DNA of 64,000 nt from Tricholoma matsutake (Eukaryota; Basidiomycota; Agaricomycetes; Agaricales; Tricholomataceae): NCBI GenBank assembly GCA_026075535.2, contig AP026541.1, positions 6,386,001 to 6,450,000 of the forward strand, read 5' to 3'. The position numbers and the translations under genes were made by a program. Within the stretch, counting starts at the first letter, position 1. Each line of letters opens with the position of its first letter. The notes below the pieces were generated by a model. The model worked only from the letters and a program-made list of their open reading frames with translations. It had not been told where the DNA came from and did no database searches. Below, in pieces: positions 46,401-56,412 of this stretch.

Positions 46401-47085
46401 TTTGAAAACATCAGCATATTTTTCTTTGATTCCCACACTGAGTTTTTCAAGCTGTTCTGTAGCTGCTAGTTGTTCAACACGTATACAAATTGCAGCCACG
46501 ACATCTACACCATTGACATGTTCACAAAGTGCATCAATCAAAGGCCATCGGTTTTTGCAAAAAACCCTTAGCTCTTTTATCACCAACGCGTGCTTAGCTT
46601 TTACATCTGCAAGAATACCATGAACATGCAATTTGGTCTTTGGAACTACATGTGGTACAGGATGTAGCAGGTCAAAACCACAGTTGTAATCTATTGCCAT
46701 ATTGTTTCGTACATCAACAACAATGTGGTTATGTGATAGGAATGGTAGTCCGAGGATTATAGGGTGGCAAAGTTTAGGTGCAACAAGAGCGTGAACAGTG
46801 CGAGCGGAATACAAATTTCTTCGATCATGCAACTTGAGTTTGACCCAGTGGGTAAGTGAGACATCAGACAAGCCAGAAGATTTATCAAAAAAGGCTCCCG
46901 AGACAGGGAAAGGGCGAGGTAGTAAACGAGTAGTCATGCATAAATGGGAGACGAGTTCTTCTTTGATCAAAACTGCAGGAAAACCATGGTCAATTAATGC
47001 AGAAATCTCAACACAAGACAAGGAAGAAGCATCTAGCGTATCCACTGCACACTCCCACACAAGGTGGGGTCTGAAGAAAGGAACA
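43456..47085 (-). pseudogene. Gypsy element 3 Pol with chromodomain
   Basis: Reading minus from about 47085, the protease has A-L-I-D-H-G where D-S/T-G is expected, then GLPFLSHNHIVVD. RT follows (CWVNDYCQLN; SKLDMMDSFFH) with an intact Y-L-D-D at 45858-45869. RNase H (VTCDASDWRMGAVLS; YTDHCTLE) ends in ADTLSRLP (about 45050). Integrase has SDCQRDK, LDFVGPLPEDKNYD, ISDQDKLF and YHPQTDGASE. The chromodomain is near the end (YHVEKIVDKRKRGHRYQYLV, RWSGYAEGNDLW, about 43480-43600). Breaks are a stop at about 45465, a TGA near 45137 and a TGA near 44566; the frame changes at the first. It is dead but well recognisable. Confidence 0.88.
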
Positions 47086-47088
47086 CGT

Positions 47089-48254
47089 TGATGATGCTCA
47101 ACCCGGAAACCCAAACAAAACCCACAAAATGGCTTCAGATGGTATAACATGAGTCAGAGGAAGGTTGCGAGGCCCTCTAGATGTCACCTGTCAGACTGAC
47201 CATCAAACAGTCATAAAACAACTGCTTGTCGAAGCAGTTCGAGGCTAAAAGAATGTGTTTCGAGACTTTGCAATGATTTTCGAGGGGTTGCGATGATTTT
47301 CAAGACTTTGCGATGATTTTTGAGATGTCGCGATATTTTTCGAAGAGGTTTCGAGGAATTTCGAGTGCGCAGATATGTTTGGATGCAAGATCAGGGGACT
47401 AGACGAGTAGTAGAAGTGACAAAAAGGCTAATTGAGGGAAGCGAGAGTGAAAATAGTGTAATGCAAGGAATTTTGAGGAATTTTGAGGAAGTTTAGCGTA
47501 AAACACCAAACTTTGGACTGAATAAGACTAAACTGTACTCTCAAATCACTGTGATCTGGGAGGAAGACGACGACTTTCTTGTTTTCCTTTGTATCTAGTA
47601 CATCTTTTTATATAAAATAAAGAAAGTACCTAAAAAGGCTAGAGAACATGAGGCAAACATGTGGAAAACTCGAGGCAAAAGACAATATAAGTATATCAGA
47701 ACAATAAAGCGAGCCTAGAAGGGGTGAATATAACACATGATGAAGAAATAATAAGAAAGAATAGCTAAAACCGGACTGTCCTTGTTATAAATTGAATAAA
47801 AGATTGGAAACTGCTTTGAGCGGATTGTATGCGTGCACATGCAGTCGAAATGTGTTCGATATATGTGATATAGTGTCCCATGTGTCCAGCATGCGTCCGA
47901 AGATTGTTTGAACAAGAAATACTGTGTCCGACGATGTTTTTCGAGGTTCGATGTTGTTCGATCACATTCAATACGATGCTTGCGATGCTCGACGATGTTC
48001 AATCACATTCGATACGATCCTCGACAATGTTCGATCACATTCAATACGATGCTCGACAATGTTCGATGATGCTCAACCGCGTTTGATATGATGCTCGACA
48101 ATGTTCGACGATGCTCGACCACGTTCAATACGATGCTCGACAATGTTCGACGATGCTCAACCATGTTTGATGATGCTCGACGATGCTCGACGATGTTCGA
48201 TTGCGTTCAATACGATCCTCAACGATGTTCGACCGCGTTCGATATGATGCTCGC
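47089..48254 (-). mobile_element. LTR family A copy inserted in gypsy element 3
   Basis: The left end TGATGATGCTCAACCCGG and the following ~850 bases match 8655-9500. From 47945 to 48254 it passes into a tandem array. On the minus strand the gypsy sense reads KSTER before it and VPFFRPHL after it, so the repeat was inserted between gag-knuckle and protease. A clean target duplication is not visible, and the AAGGTGGACC end is missing. Confidence 0.6.
47945..48254. repeat. Tandem array of 'gatgctcgacgatgttcgac' units
   Basis: The array is about 310 bp of degenerate units of roughly 20 bases, alternating 'gatgctcgac' with 'aatgttcgac' or 'cacgttcaatac'. It is rich in TCGA. It forms the distal end of the inserted LTR. 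Confidence 0.85.
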
Positions 48255-48664
48255 GCTCAGTAGACTTGGTCGGGAGTGGTCATGCTGCTTCTGGGACCTC
48301 GTGTGAGTTATCCGATGTGATTAGAATGTGGTCAAAATGGTGAATCGCCCTTTGAGCCAAGGAGACAACCTGTCAGCATGTGCTTACCGAGTCATTGGAG
48401 TCGTGCGAGAGGTCACTGTCCCCCCCATTGAGAATCGAACTCTTGTTTGGTGGGTAAACAGCAGTGATAGGATATGAGGACATGCCTAAAACGCTCGCAA
48501 CAGGCAGAGTGGGTGGAATGGTGTTGGGTTGAGGTGGCGCAGTGTTGTAAACATTGTTCGACGAGGACACTGCACCCACACTTGTGCTCTGTTCATCTCA
48601 AGGGATGGGCAATGCAGGTAGCTTGATTCACTTACATGCCTCGTTTACAGCAGTCATTGTTCAT

Positions 48665-48855
48665 TCAGCATATCCATCTCCGGAAGGGAAATCACAAGCG
48701 TGTCCATCCGGCATGTAAAACCCACAGCACTTCTTGCACCCATTGTAGGCCTCAGGGTATTTTCGCTCGCAATCAGTCAATTTGGGTGGGCATGCAGTGG
48801 ATGACAATGTAGTGTTACAAGAAGTATTTGCTGCCAGGGCACGAGAGAATGGTGC
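48665..48855 (-). pseudogene. Gypsy element 3 Gag zinc knuckle (frameshifted)
   Basis: Downstream of the gag stop, in another minus-strand frame, the sequence carries C-K-K-C-C-G-F-Y-M-P-D-G-H-A-C-D (48693-48738). This is the single CCHC-type knuckle of this gypsy group. It reads TDCERKYPEAYNG before and FPSGDGYAE after. A frameshift near 48850 separates it from the Gag frame. Confidence 0.65.
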
Positions 48856-50076
48856 TCATCTTGTGCTATCAGCAAGTCCTACAGTAGAGCTTGATCGTTT
48901 CAGGCTCCTCACAGCTTCCTCGGCATCTTGGTTGCGAGCAGTTCTATCCTCGATGAGCTTTTGGTCAAGCTTGGTCAATGTATCCACGAAACTCTGCAGT
49001 TTGTTCTCTGCTTTTAAAGCATTCGCGGCTGTCTTCGCAACGATGGCTGCAGCTGCAGCTTCAGGGTCGACATCAGTGTCAACGTCCTCATCAGCTTCGT
49101 CATCAGAGGACTCGTGGTTGTCCTTCCATTGGTCAAAGGCAGCAGCAAGCTCAGGTGAGATATTAGATTTGATTTGCATACGAAGTTGGATAGGGGAAAG
49201 ATGAAATTGAGAATTTTTGAGAAGAAGGTTGTCACAGCACATAGAGTCTATGAACTCAGAGAAGGGGGTCTTGTTTTGTCTTGTAGATCGTACTTTCCGG
49301 GCAAGCTCCTGTTGCCAGCATTTAGGCAACCAATGTGAACAAACTTTGATCATGAAGTCTGCAAAAGAGAGTACCGACAGGAGCCCCTGTTGCGACTGGT
49401 ACCAGTCCGAGAACAGTGGGTCTTCAAAGGAGTATACGATGTGGTCGACAAAGCTTTTTGCTTCGAGTCCATCTTTGTTGTGAAGGTAACCATGCGCGTG
49501 GTGCTCGAACCAATGTAGTAACTCAGGAGTCATGGTTCCCGTGGAAATCATGGGGTGCTTGCTGTTGTTGAGACTAAGGACAGTGATAGATGTAGTGGAA
49601 GACATGGTTGTAGGTAAAGGGATAATATGATAATCGTCCGAGGAGGAAGACGAACCTTGTCTGCATCTGTGAGGTGAAGAGTTTACAGGTGCATTAGCAT
49701 CGTTTGTCACAACGTCAACAGAAGGGGTTTCAATATGAAGATGCGCGTCGTTTGTCACAACGGAGGCGAGGTGAGGTGGTGGAGTGGAAGATGCAGCTAT
49801 ATGCATGTCATTTGTCACAACGGAGGCAAGGTGAGGTGGGAGAGTGGAAGATGTGGGTATATGCGCGTCGTTTGTTACGACAGAGGCAGGCAATGAAGCC
49901 AAACTAGTAGTGAACGTGGTGTTTCGATTGTTTGAGCTGTTCATGATCTCGAGCAACCCCAAAGCAGAACACGCAGCGTCCACTGGCAAGGCATTCCTCC
50001 CCCTACTATGGGTAGTAAGGGGGAGAGCGATGGACAGTTGCCGAGACAGTGTTTGACTGTTGTTATCACGGAGCAA
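48856..50076 (-). CDS. Gypsy element 3 Gag, 406 aa (lacks its knuckle)
   Basis: An open minus-strand frame runs from ATG 50076. Residues ~60-130 contain tandem ~20-residue repeats around ASVVTNDAHI/STPPPHL. The capsid-like domain follows (FEHHAHGYLHNKDG, SFVDHIVYSFEDPLFSDWY, FMIKVCSHWLP, FSEFIDSMCCDNLLL). An acidic patch (SSDDEADEDVDTDVD) and an Ala-rich helix (AAAAAIVAKTAANALKAEN) end it. The frame is intact, but the downstream nucleocapsid knuckle is in a different frame, so the mature Gag is truncated. Confidence 0.75.
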   Translation of the reverse strand: MLRDNNSQTLSRQLSIALPLTTHSRGRNALPVDAACSALGLLEIMNSSNNRNTTFTTSLASLPASVVTNDAHIPTSSTLPPHLASVVTNDMHIAASSTPPPHLASVVTNDAHLHIETPSVDVVTNDANAPVNSSPHRCRQGSSSSSDDYHIIPLPTTMSSTTSITVLSLNNSKHPMISTGTMTPELLHWFEHHAHGYLHNKDGLEAKSFVDHIVYSFEDPLFSDWYQSQQGLLSVLSFADFMIKVCSHWLPKCWQQELARKVRSTRQNKTPFSEFIDSMCCDNLLLKNSQFHLSPIQLRMQIKSNISPELAAAFDQWKDNHESSDDEADEDVDTDVDPEAAAAAIVAKTAANALKAENKLQSFVDTLTKLDQKLIEDRTARNQDAEEAVRSLKRSSSTVGLADSTR

Positions 50077-50120
50077 TCAGCACTACAAAATATGCGCCGT
50101 TGTTTGTGTTAAAAAAAAAG

Positions 50121-50385
50121 TGAAAGCCTATCCCTTAATTGGGATAGGAAACACTGGGGAGGAATGTAAGGAGAGAAAAGAACAAACAAACTCACTTCTA
50201 CCCATGCGATATAACAGGACAACAATGTGTATTTAGGAGTGAGGGACAATTACAAAAGCTGAGTATGGGGAAGTGAGTAGTAGAAAAGGAAGGAAGGGGG
50301 ATTTTTCGTATCTAGTAGTATATAAGGTTCAAAGTATATGTGTGTATAAACAGATGTCCATAAGATGATGTAAGCCAGGCTTACA
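50121..50385 (-). repeat. Gypsy element 3, 5' LTR
   Basis: It is a 265-bp copy differing at eight sites from 43091-43355. Four of the differences are CG in one copy and CA or TG in the other. Confidence 0.93.
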
Positions 50386-51044
50386 ATATACTGTGACTCC
50401 TATATGTTTCCCTTCTCATTATTTCTCATTTATTTTCTGATTTGGAAAGTTCTTTATTGTTTTATATATTGCCTCATGTAGTCCTCATGTTTTATTTCCT
50501 TTTAAGTACCATCTCTTCAAAACATATATAGCCTTGTACTAGCTACTTAGAAGAAGAGAACAGATCGTCCTCTCATATCCATTGTCTGATTTAAGAGCAA
50601 TTCTCTTGAGTCCAAGCCTCTCGTCTTAGTCCTGAAGTTTAAGCGGGTTACCGTGAACTTCCTCAAACTTTCTATATTAGCTTTTCAAAATTATCATCTA
50701 TCGTCTATCCCTTCTTGAGACCTTCCCACATCGCTATTGTCTATCATCAACATTTGTCAAAACTATTGTCATTCTCTACAAACCCCTTGAATGTCCTCAA
50801 ACTTTTATCAGACATCTTCAAACTTTTCTTGAACCTCTTTGAACTTTTCTCGAGGCACTTCACAGAGCTTCGTACACCCTCAAACTTCATCAAATCTCAT
50901 CGGACCTCCTCAAACTTTGTTCCCCCACCCTTGTATAACAGCGATGATATTTAGTACCACCTCGCACCCTTCCTCTAGCTCATGTTATACCATCCAAGGC
51001 CTTCATTGTGGGTTTTGTTTGGGTTTCTGGGTCGAGTATCATCA
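50386..51044 (+). repeat. LTR family A, plus, 3' part of a split copy
   Basis: It continues 42706-43090 after gypsy element 3. It contains a TATA-like region ('aaaacatatatagcc') at about 50520 and ends GAGTATCATCA. The total LTR length would be about 1.04 kb. The outer flanks (CATGC and GCGCC) do not match. Confidence 0.7.
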
Positions 51045-51533
51045 GCGCCATGGGCAGGCCCAGAGTTTCAGGCCAGGCTTGGGAGACCAGTGGAAGACTA
51101 GCTTGTCTGACACATTGTGCCAGACAGGGTGGCAGATTTGTGGTGTGGGGAAGCCATCAGAGAGGGGGGCAGTGATCCAGAGACCATTATCGAGTGTCAT
51201 GGTGCCATTACATATTTCGCCCTGTAAGGTAAAGGGGGGATGGGTAGGGGGAGGCCGGTGTTCAATTGTTTGGGGGATCCTTGCAGGGGGGGATGAGGAG
51301 CAGTCCTTTGGTGGGGTCAGAGTAGAGAATTTGAATGTGCAAGAAAGACATACCTGAGGGGCAGCACCCAGTTCATTAGCTGAGTGGCTATCAGTCGTTG
51401 AGGAGGCAGAGGCACCCTGTTTGTCTTTGGCTGCTTTCTCAATGCGGGCATCTGAGTGGCTTCCAGAACAGCCACGTTTATTGGGGCCAGAGTCAGTGTT
51501 CATAAACTTGGAGGGAGGCATGGGAATGCTCAT
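51045..51533 (-). pseudogene. LINE gag-like ORF, N-terminal part
   Basis: The minus-strand frame from ATG 51533 reads MSIPMPPSKFMNTDSG. It then has a charged, Ser/Lys-rich stretch, a Pro-rich linker (PPPTHPPFTLQ), and a more ordered end (GLWITAPLSDGFPTPQ, FHWSPKPGLKLWACPW). It runs straight into the LTR at 51044. The protein resumes at 42700 with YYEENAQGIIGRILSLI in a shifted frame and ends in the CCHC knuckle. No endonuclease or RT was found attached. Confidence 0.5.
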
Positions 51534-52058
51534 GTAAAGGGTTGTGGAGATTGTTGCAGATAGAAGGAAGAGGCTGGGGCCATGGTTGTGGATTGGGGAG
51601 TTTTTGTATGAGATGAGGTTGCTGGGTCGTCAGATGCCGAGAACACATGTTGTGGTGCTAAAGATGGGGGTGATCCCTTTGAGCATCAGAGCATGTTGAT
51701 TGTGGTGTTTCTTGGGCAATGTGTGCACACTAGGGCCAGCTACATCAGGGGGTGGCACTGATCCCTTTGTTCAAAGGGTTGTCGCTGGTGGGGGGAGTGT
51801 TTGTGCTCGTGGCTCAGTTAACAAGTGGCTGGGCAACTCTCAAGATTCTGGAGAGGCTTATGGTGAAGTGGGGGCTGCCAAGGCAGCTATTAGAGCACAT
51901 TGGTGCATTCAAGGTTGAAAAACATCTCTGTTTGGTGGTAGAGAGACCTCCAACAATGCAGAGTATCAGCACCACCATACTTCATATATGGTAGTATGAG
52001 TTCAAGAGCCCCCAGATGTTCTCCATTTGGGAGACAAGGTAACGACCTCCTCTACACA
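51534..52058. other. No recognised gene
   Basis: Only short frames occur on both strands; none is recognised. This may be the 5' untranslated part of the LINE ORF that starts at 51533. Confidence 0.35.
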
Positions 52059-52523
52059 AATTGAGCTCTAGAGCACCTTGTAATTTGCTTATTTTCTGGT
52101 TGAGTTTTAAAAGACTGAGTTTCAGTCCAGCCAAAAAGGTGTGTGCAAGTAATATGTCAAGAACTAATGGTCAGAAAAATTAAGCTGAGAGTTGGAGACA
52201 TTTATGGATAGAGTATTAAATGCTACCCAATGCAAAAACTTTCAGGTTATGTGCTGTTGTGGTCAGCCACTCCCTGATAATGCTGACAAGGTCTCATCAC
52301 TGCTTCCTTGAGAGTTGACAGTGGCCACAGTGGTCTATAATCTCAAGTTTCATAGGGTATTTTAATATGCACTACTCTAGACAATCTACATCCCTCAGAT
52401 TATCTGCATGACTCGTGGCACTTGAAATATTACTTGCACACACCTTTTTGGCTGGACTCAAACTCACTTTTTCAAAACTCAACCAAAATATAAGCAAATT
52501 ACATGGTGCTCTAGAGCTCAATT
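52059..52523. mobile_element. MITE with ~97-bp terminal inverted repeats
   Basis: The left end AATTGAGCTCTAGAGCACC and the right end GGTGCTCTAGAGCTCAATT are inverse copies. The similarity continues inward through 'gtaatttgctta', 'ttttggctgg' and 'gtgtgtgcaagtaat' to about 52158 and 52425. It is 465 bp long with no ORF. A target duplication could not be fixed. Confidence 0.8.
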
Positions 52524-53496
52524 ACTAGTAAAAATTTTACTACAAGATTATGTAAAAATGTGGCCTGGTTGTTGAGATATGGCTTGCAGAAGATTCATGG
52601 CTTATTGGTGCGAAAAATTCATCAAAATCACACAACCACCAACTTTGATGCAAACAGAAATAGACCAGCTATTTACATAGAGCATATAATTGTCCAAAGC
52701 ACATTATTGAGGTGCCCAAACTAAAGAGGGAGCATAGTGGTCTCCCTTGCTGTGTGATGCGTCCAGTAAACAAAGCCCAAGTTCAACTTCGGCTGTTCCC
52801 GAAAATCACGTGTTGCGAAGAGGTGAATCAAGGGTGCCGGTGAATAGCGTTCACTAACGCCTAGGCTCGGAAATGCTGAAAAACTTGTATATTTAAAGAG
52901 ATTGGCATGAGCCGATCAGCCTAAAACTCAGTATTTACATTTTGAGCCTCAAAATTCTAGCTAAAAATCCGCAATCGATTTTTTTTCAAAGCTGAAGATG
53001 ATCCCAAACAATTTCTCTAAGAGCCGTTCGGCAGATATATATTATTCACACCCAAATATAGAGCATTTGTCATCATATTGACGTCTAAGAAAGTTCTGAC
53101 AATGCAGAAATAGCACCTTGGTACTATTGTATACAGAGCGAGCCGATTAGGATATTTACATTTTTTGACCTTCAAAATTTTGGCACGCACCCCAAACAAA
53201 TCCCGAAAAAATGCGGCTGGCAAAATTGGACCATTTGAAATTTCGCAGTAGCGAGCCGTTCGGCCACAATAAAAGTGGTTCTCCGCGAGTCCCCCTGTGC
53301 CTAGATGCGATCATTACGTCCGAGGGTTTCCAGTCCATAAAAATACATACCTACTCGACAGTAGTAAGTGGGCACTCTCACGAAGGAGATCAGTGTGTTG
53401 CACAAATTCAGCCCAACTGCTGTAGAAACGATGCACAGCCACGAGGGCGGATTGGGATATCTTGCGGTTATTCAGTGACTATCTGGTATCGACTTG
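52524..53496. repeat. Upstream region of the PEF gene with a duplicated ~130-bp module
   Basis: Two related blocks, about 52910-53035 and 53138-53262, share the order 'gagccgat', 'atttacatttt', 'ctcaaaattct/cttcaaaattttgg', 'cccaaacaa' and 'gagccgttcggc'. Four 'gagccg(a/t)t' motifs mark their edges. No gene was seen. The PEF promoter must lie here; no clear TATA box was identified. Confidence 0.6.
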
Positions 53497-54500
53497 ATGT
53501 ACCCTGCTCGTTCAAGTTCAAGTTACGCCAGTAGACAAACTCAACACCAACCATCCCATCCTCAGACTCCTGCATATACCCCCTCCACTTACCATCATGG
53601 CAACGGACCTCCCCCTGGCATAGATCCCCAGTTGTGGCAATGGTTTTCTGCTGTGGATTCTGATAGATCGGGGTCCATCAGCGTAACAGAGTTGCAGACC
53701 GCACTCGTGAACGGTACGTCCGACAGGTTATTGGTTGCATCCAACGGTGAATATATGAACATGCAGGAAACTGGACGAGTAATTCCATTTCTTATGTCGA
53801 AGATGTCAGATAAAACATGTGTCGAACAGGATTTGACCTTGATACGGTGAAGATGCTCATGGGTATTTTTGTATGTAACTCACCTCCTCTTGGAACCCAA
53901 ATTAACGAGTCATAGGACACGGACAAAACCGGGACGATCGACTTCACAGGCACGCTCACCGTCACCGTTGCGGCTTTTCCTCACCCAGATGCTTAGAGTT
54001 TACTGGTCTATGGAAATATATTGCGGATTGGCAAGATCTCTTCCAATATTTCGACCGAGATCACTCAGGCTCCATCGAAGGCAAAGAACTGGCAGAGGCA
54101 CTCCGGAGTTTTGGATACCGCTTGTCACCCGCTCTCCTCACTTTAATCGAGCTTAAATATGGCAGGTCAGCGTTGCTTGACATGTATAAAATTCTTATCA
54201 GCCCCGTTCCAGCTTCAGGGCCCTCCTCTGGATGTGGACCTCCCCCAGGAATTACATTTGATCGTTTCGTTAGGGCATGCGTCGTGGTGAAAACTTTAAC
54301 TGAAGCTTTCCAGCGGTACGCGTCAATCATTTGTCGTGAAGTTTACGCTGAACTAAAGTGTTCAGTGCCGACCGTGGAGATGGTTGGGTACAGCTCAACT
54401 ATGAACAATTCATGAGAGTACGTGCATTGTACCAGCTGCTGAACATAAGCCTGCTTACTGATCGATCCTTGCTATCTAGATTGTTCTCAGTGCGCCATGA
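53497..54500 (+). CDS. Penta-EF-hand calcium-binding protein (ALG-2/peflin type), eight exons
   Basis: The predicted product is 219 residues from exons 53497-53713, 53767-53778, 53830-53870, 53916-53949, 53997-54165, 54202-54315, 54366-54417 and 54480-54500 (660 nt in total). The N terminus is Pro/Ser/His-rich (YPARSSSSYASRQ..GPPPGID). EF-hand loops are D-S-D-R-S-G-S-I-S-V-T-E, D-T-D-K-T-G-T-I-D-F-T-E and D-R-D-H-S-G-S-I-E-G-K-E. The fourth is degenerate, and the dimerising fifth is ADRGDGWVQLNYEQF, ending FMRIVLSAP. Family members bind Ca2+ and act as adaptors in membrane repair and ER-to-Golgi trafficking. Exon 2 is a 12-nt microexon (N-W-T-R) and intron 4 (from 53950) is GC-AG. Start choice: the only ATG in frame. 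It appears intact. Confidence 0.9.
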
Positions 54501-55636
54501 TTCTCCTTTCTTCGAGTCGAGAATGTCCTAGATTGCATCCTTTCGAATTTCATGATTTATATATCTTGTTATGAGCGTTTATTCTGGAGTTCTGCCTTAC
54601 TACGACTGTGCTGTAGCGCGAGGCTACTTGTGGAAGGAACTGAGCAAGATTTACCACTTAGTGCTGACTACCTTTAGCTGTCGCTTGGACTTGGACGCAG
54701 ACAAGACATTACAGGCATTAGGATTACATAATATTGATGTTGGCTCAGATTGAGTAATTACATAAATATGTAAAATATGTATATAATATTATACAAGTTA
54801 TCAAATTATGTAAATCTGTGTTGTCAAACTGTCAACTGAGAATTACCTTGCTTGCAAGGTCTCTCCACCCAACAATTATTGTTTCGTGCATTTTTCAACA
54901 TGCGCAAACAGACCTCTCCTATTTTAGGTACATTAGGGGCAGATACAGTTCACACCGCGAGGAGTCAACCGAAGGTTGACGACGAGCCATGCACTGGGAT
55001 GTTGCTGTGTTTTCAGTACTCAGTGTGGCAGCTTTTTTTGAATATCCATAAGCAAGGTTTATGCTGGCGCTTGCGACAGCATCTAGTGAATGTAAGGTAG
55101 CTCTCATTCAGAATGAAACTGATCACATGATATTAGTGTGACAATTGGGTGACATTTGGCAGGAGCACCATCGAAAAATCTATTGCACTTTGCAGACAAA
55201 TGATCTGCACAGAATGATTTGAATTCAGAATTACTACAATCCTGTGCAAACAGAATTTCAATTGATGCTCATAAAAAAATGCCAATAGATTTTTAAGTTT
55301 TAAATTCCTAATTTGGAAGAAGAAGAAGAATAATAATGGTGAGGCAGAGGCAGTTGACAAGGAAAATGTGTGTTTGCTTTATACAGTCCCAAAAACAGTA
55401 AGCTAACAGAGGACAGATAAACCCAAATGATATCCTTCCTCACAAGACATGTCCCAGCAGGTCATTTGAAACAGTTAGAGAGCCAAGACCAGACCATACC
55501 CGGTACCCATCCATTAGATCAGTCCTCCAGCAACTGAGCAGCACTCTTCTGTTTGGTGCATTCATGAGTGGTGAGGTAGTGCAAGAGTCGGAGAACACTC
55601 CCAGGGACAGTCAAGGTTTGGGAGGATGATGAACCT
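54501..55636. other. PEF 3' flank, AT-rich, no recognised gene
   Basis: It includes the 3' untranslated region of the PEF gene. AT-rich sequence with 'attacataa/ttatgtaa' units at 54710-54815 may be a small inverted-repeat scrap. Frames at 54571-54753 and 54852-55100 have no recognised product. Confidence 0.4.
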
Positions 55637-56412
55637 GTGCAGCAGCACTGTGATAATGGTCCTATTGGTGACAGCGATGATGATACTGATACAGAAGCAC
55701 CTAACAAAGTACTGGAGAAGCCGAAAAAAGGTCTTTTCATGTTCCCTCCATCGATAGAACAGGCAGAGAAGGCATATAATGACCTCACAAACATCTTAAA
55801 GCCACGGTGGAAAAATGGTCCTGGATTCACAGACCCAGGTCTTGATAGGATTGTAACAGAGCGGCTGTCAGCAATGAAGCTTTTCTGCTTCAATTACATC
55901 GACATGTCAAAGAAGGCTACGGCGGGTTCACAATGGCAAGCTGCATCCCTCCAGACAGCATGGAGCCTTGGACACAACACATATATGGCCAGAACTTTGC
56001 ATGAATGGACTCGAGAGTTCATAAACAACCCAGAATTCATTCCCAAGCACCACCAGAATGGACACGCTGGTAAATCACTTCTTGATGATGAGGATTTTGC
56101 ACAGGAACTTCACCTTCATTTGCAAAGTATCAGGGAGTATTGCATGACAGATCACATTGTGCAGTATGTTGCATGTCCCAAGGTTTTGGAAAAATTGAAT
56201 TGGATGAAGACTATTTTGCATGCAATGGCTCATCGATGGATTAAAAAGATGGGATATCGATGGCAACCTTGTCCATGGGGCCAATATGTAGATGGTCATG
56301 AGAGGGCGGATGTGGTTGATTATCATGAAAAGATCTTTCTACCTGCAATTAAGGAACTCGAGCCAAAAACAAGGAAGTGGGAACATGACAGGGAAGAAGA
56401 AGCTGTTGAAAA
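55637..56412 (+). pseudogene. DDE-type transposase remnant, N-terminal half
   Basis: The open frame has an acidic start (GDSDDDTDTEAP) and a helical region (YNDLTNILKPRW; MKLFCFNYIDMSKK). A putative DNA-binding part follows (HEWTREFINNPEF, SLLDDEDFAQELHLHLQS, WIKKMGYRW) and then the segment GQYVDGHERADVVDYHEKIF. I recall this last segment from repeated agaricomycete proteins in which a DDE endonuclease core follows. Here the core is missing: after KWEHDREEEAVE a hAT MITE follows, and beyond it only the C-terminal tail. The frame to this point is undamaged. Confidence 0.5.

Larger units (their letters stand above)
43091..50385 (-). mobile_element. Ty3/gypsy chromovirus (element 3), minus strand, inside an LTR
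   Basis: Two 265-bp direct repeats (43091-43355 and 50121-50385) bound gag and pol on the minus strand. The flanks ATATG (43086-43090) and ATATA (50386-50390) form a 5-bp duplication with one mismatch. I count eight differences between the LTRs. The order on the minus strand is gag (50076-48856), zinc knuckle, protease, RT, RNase H, integrase, chromodomain (to 43456). A 1.17-kb LTR insertion at 47089-48254 separates gag from protease. Stops in pol make it inactive. Confidence 0.92.

Noticed and set aside
49217..50056. Plus-strand ORFs antisense to Gag of element 3
   Set aside because: Shadows of the Gag frame; the repeats in them mirror the Gag repeats.
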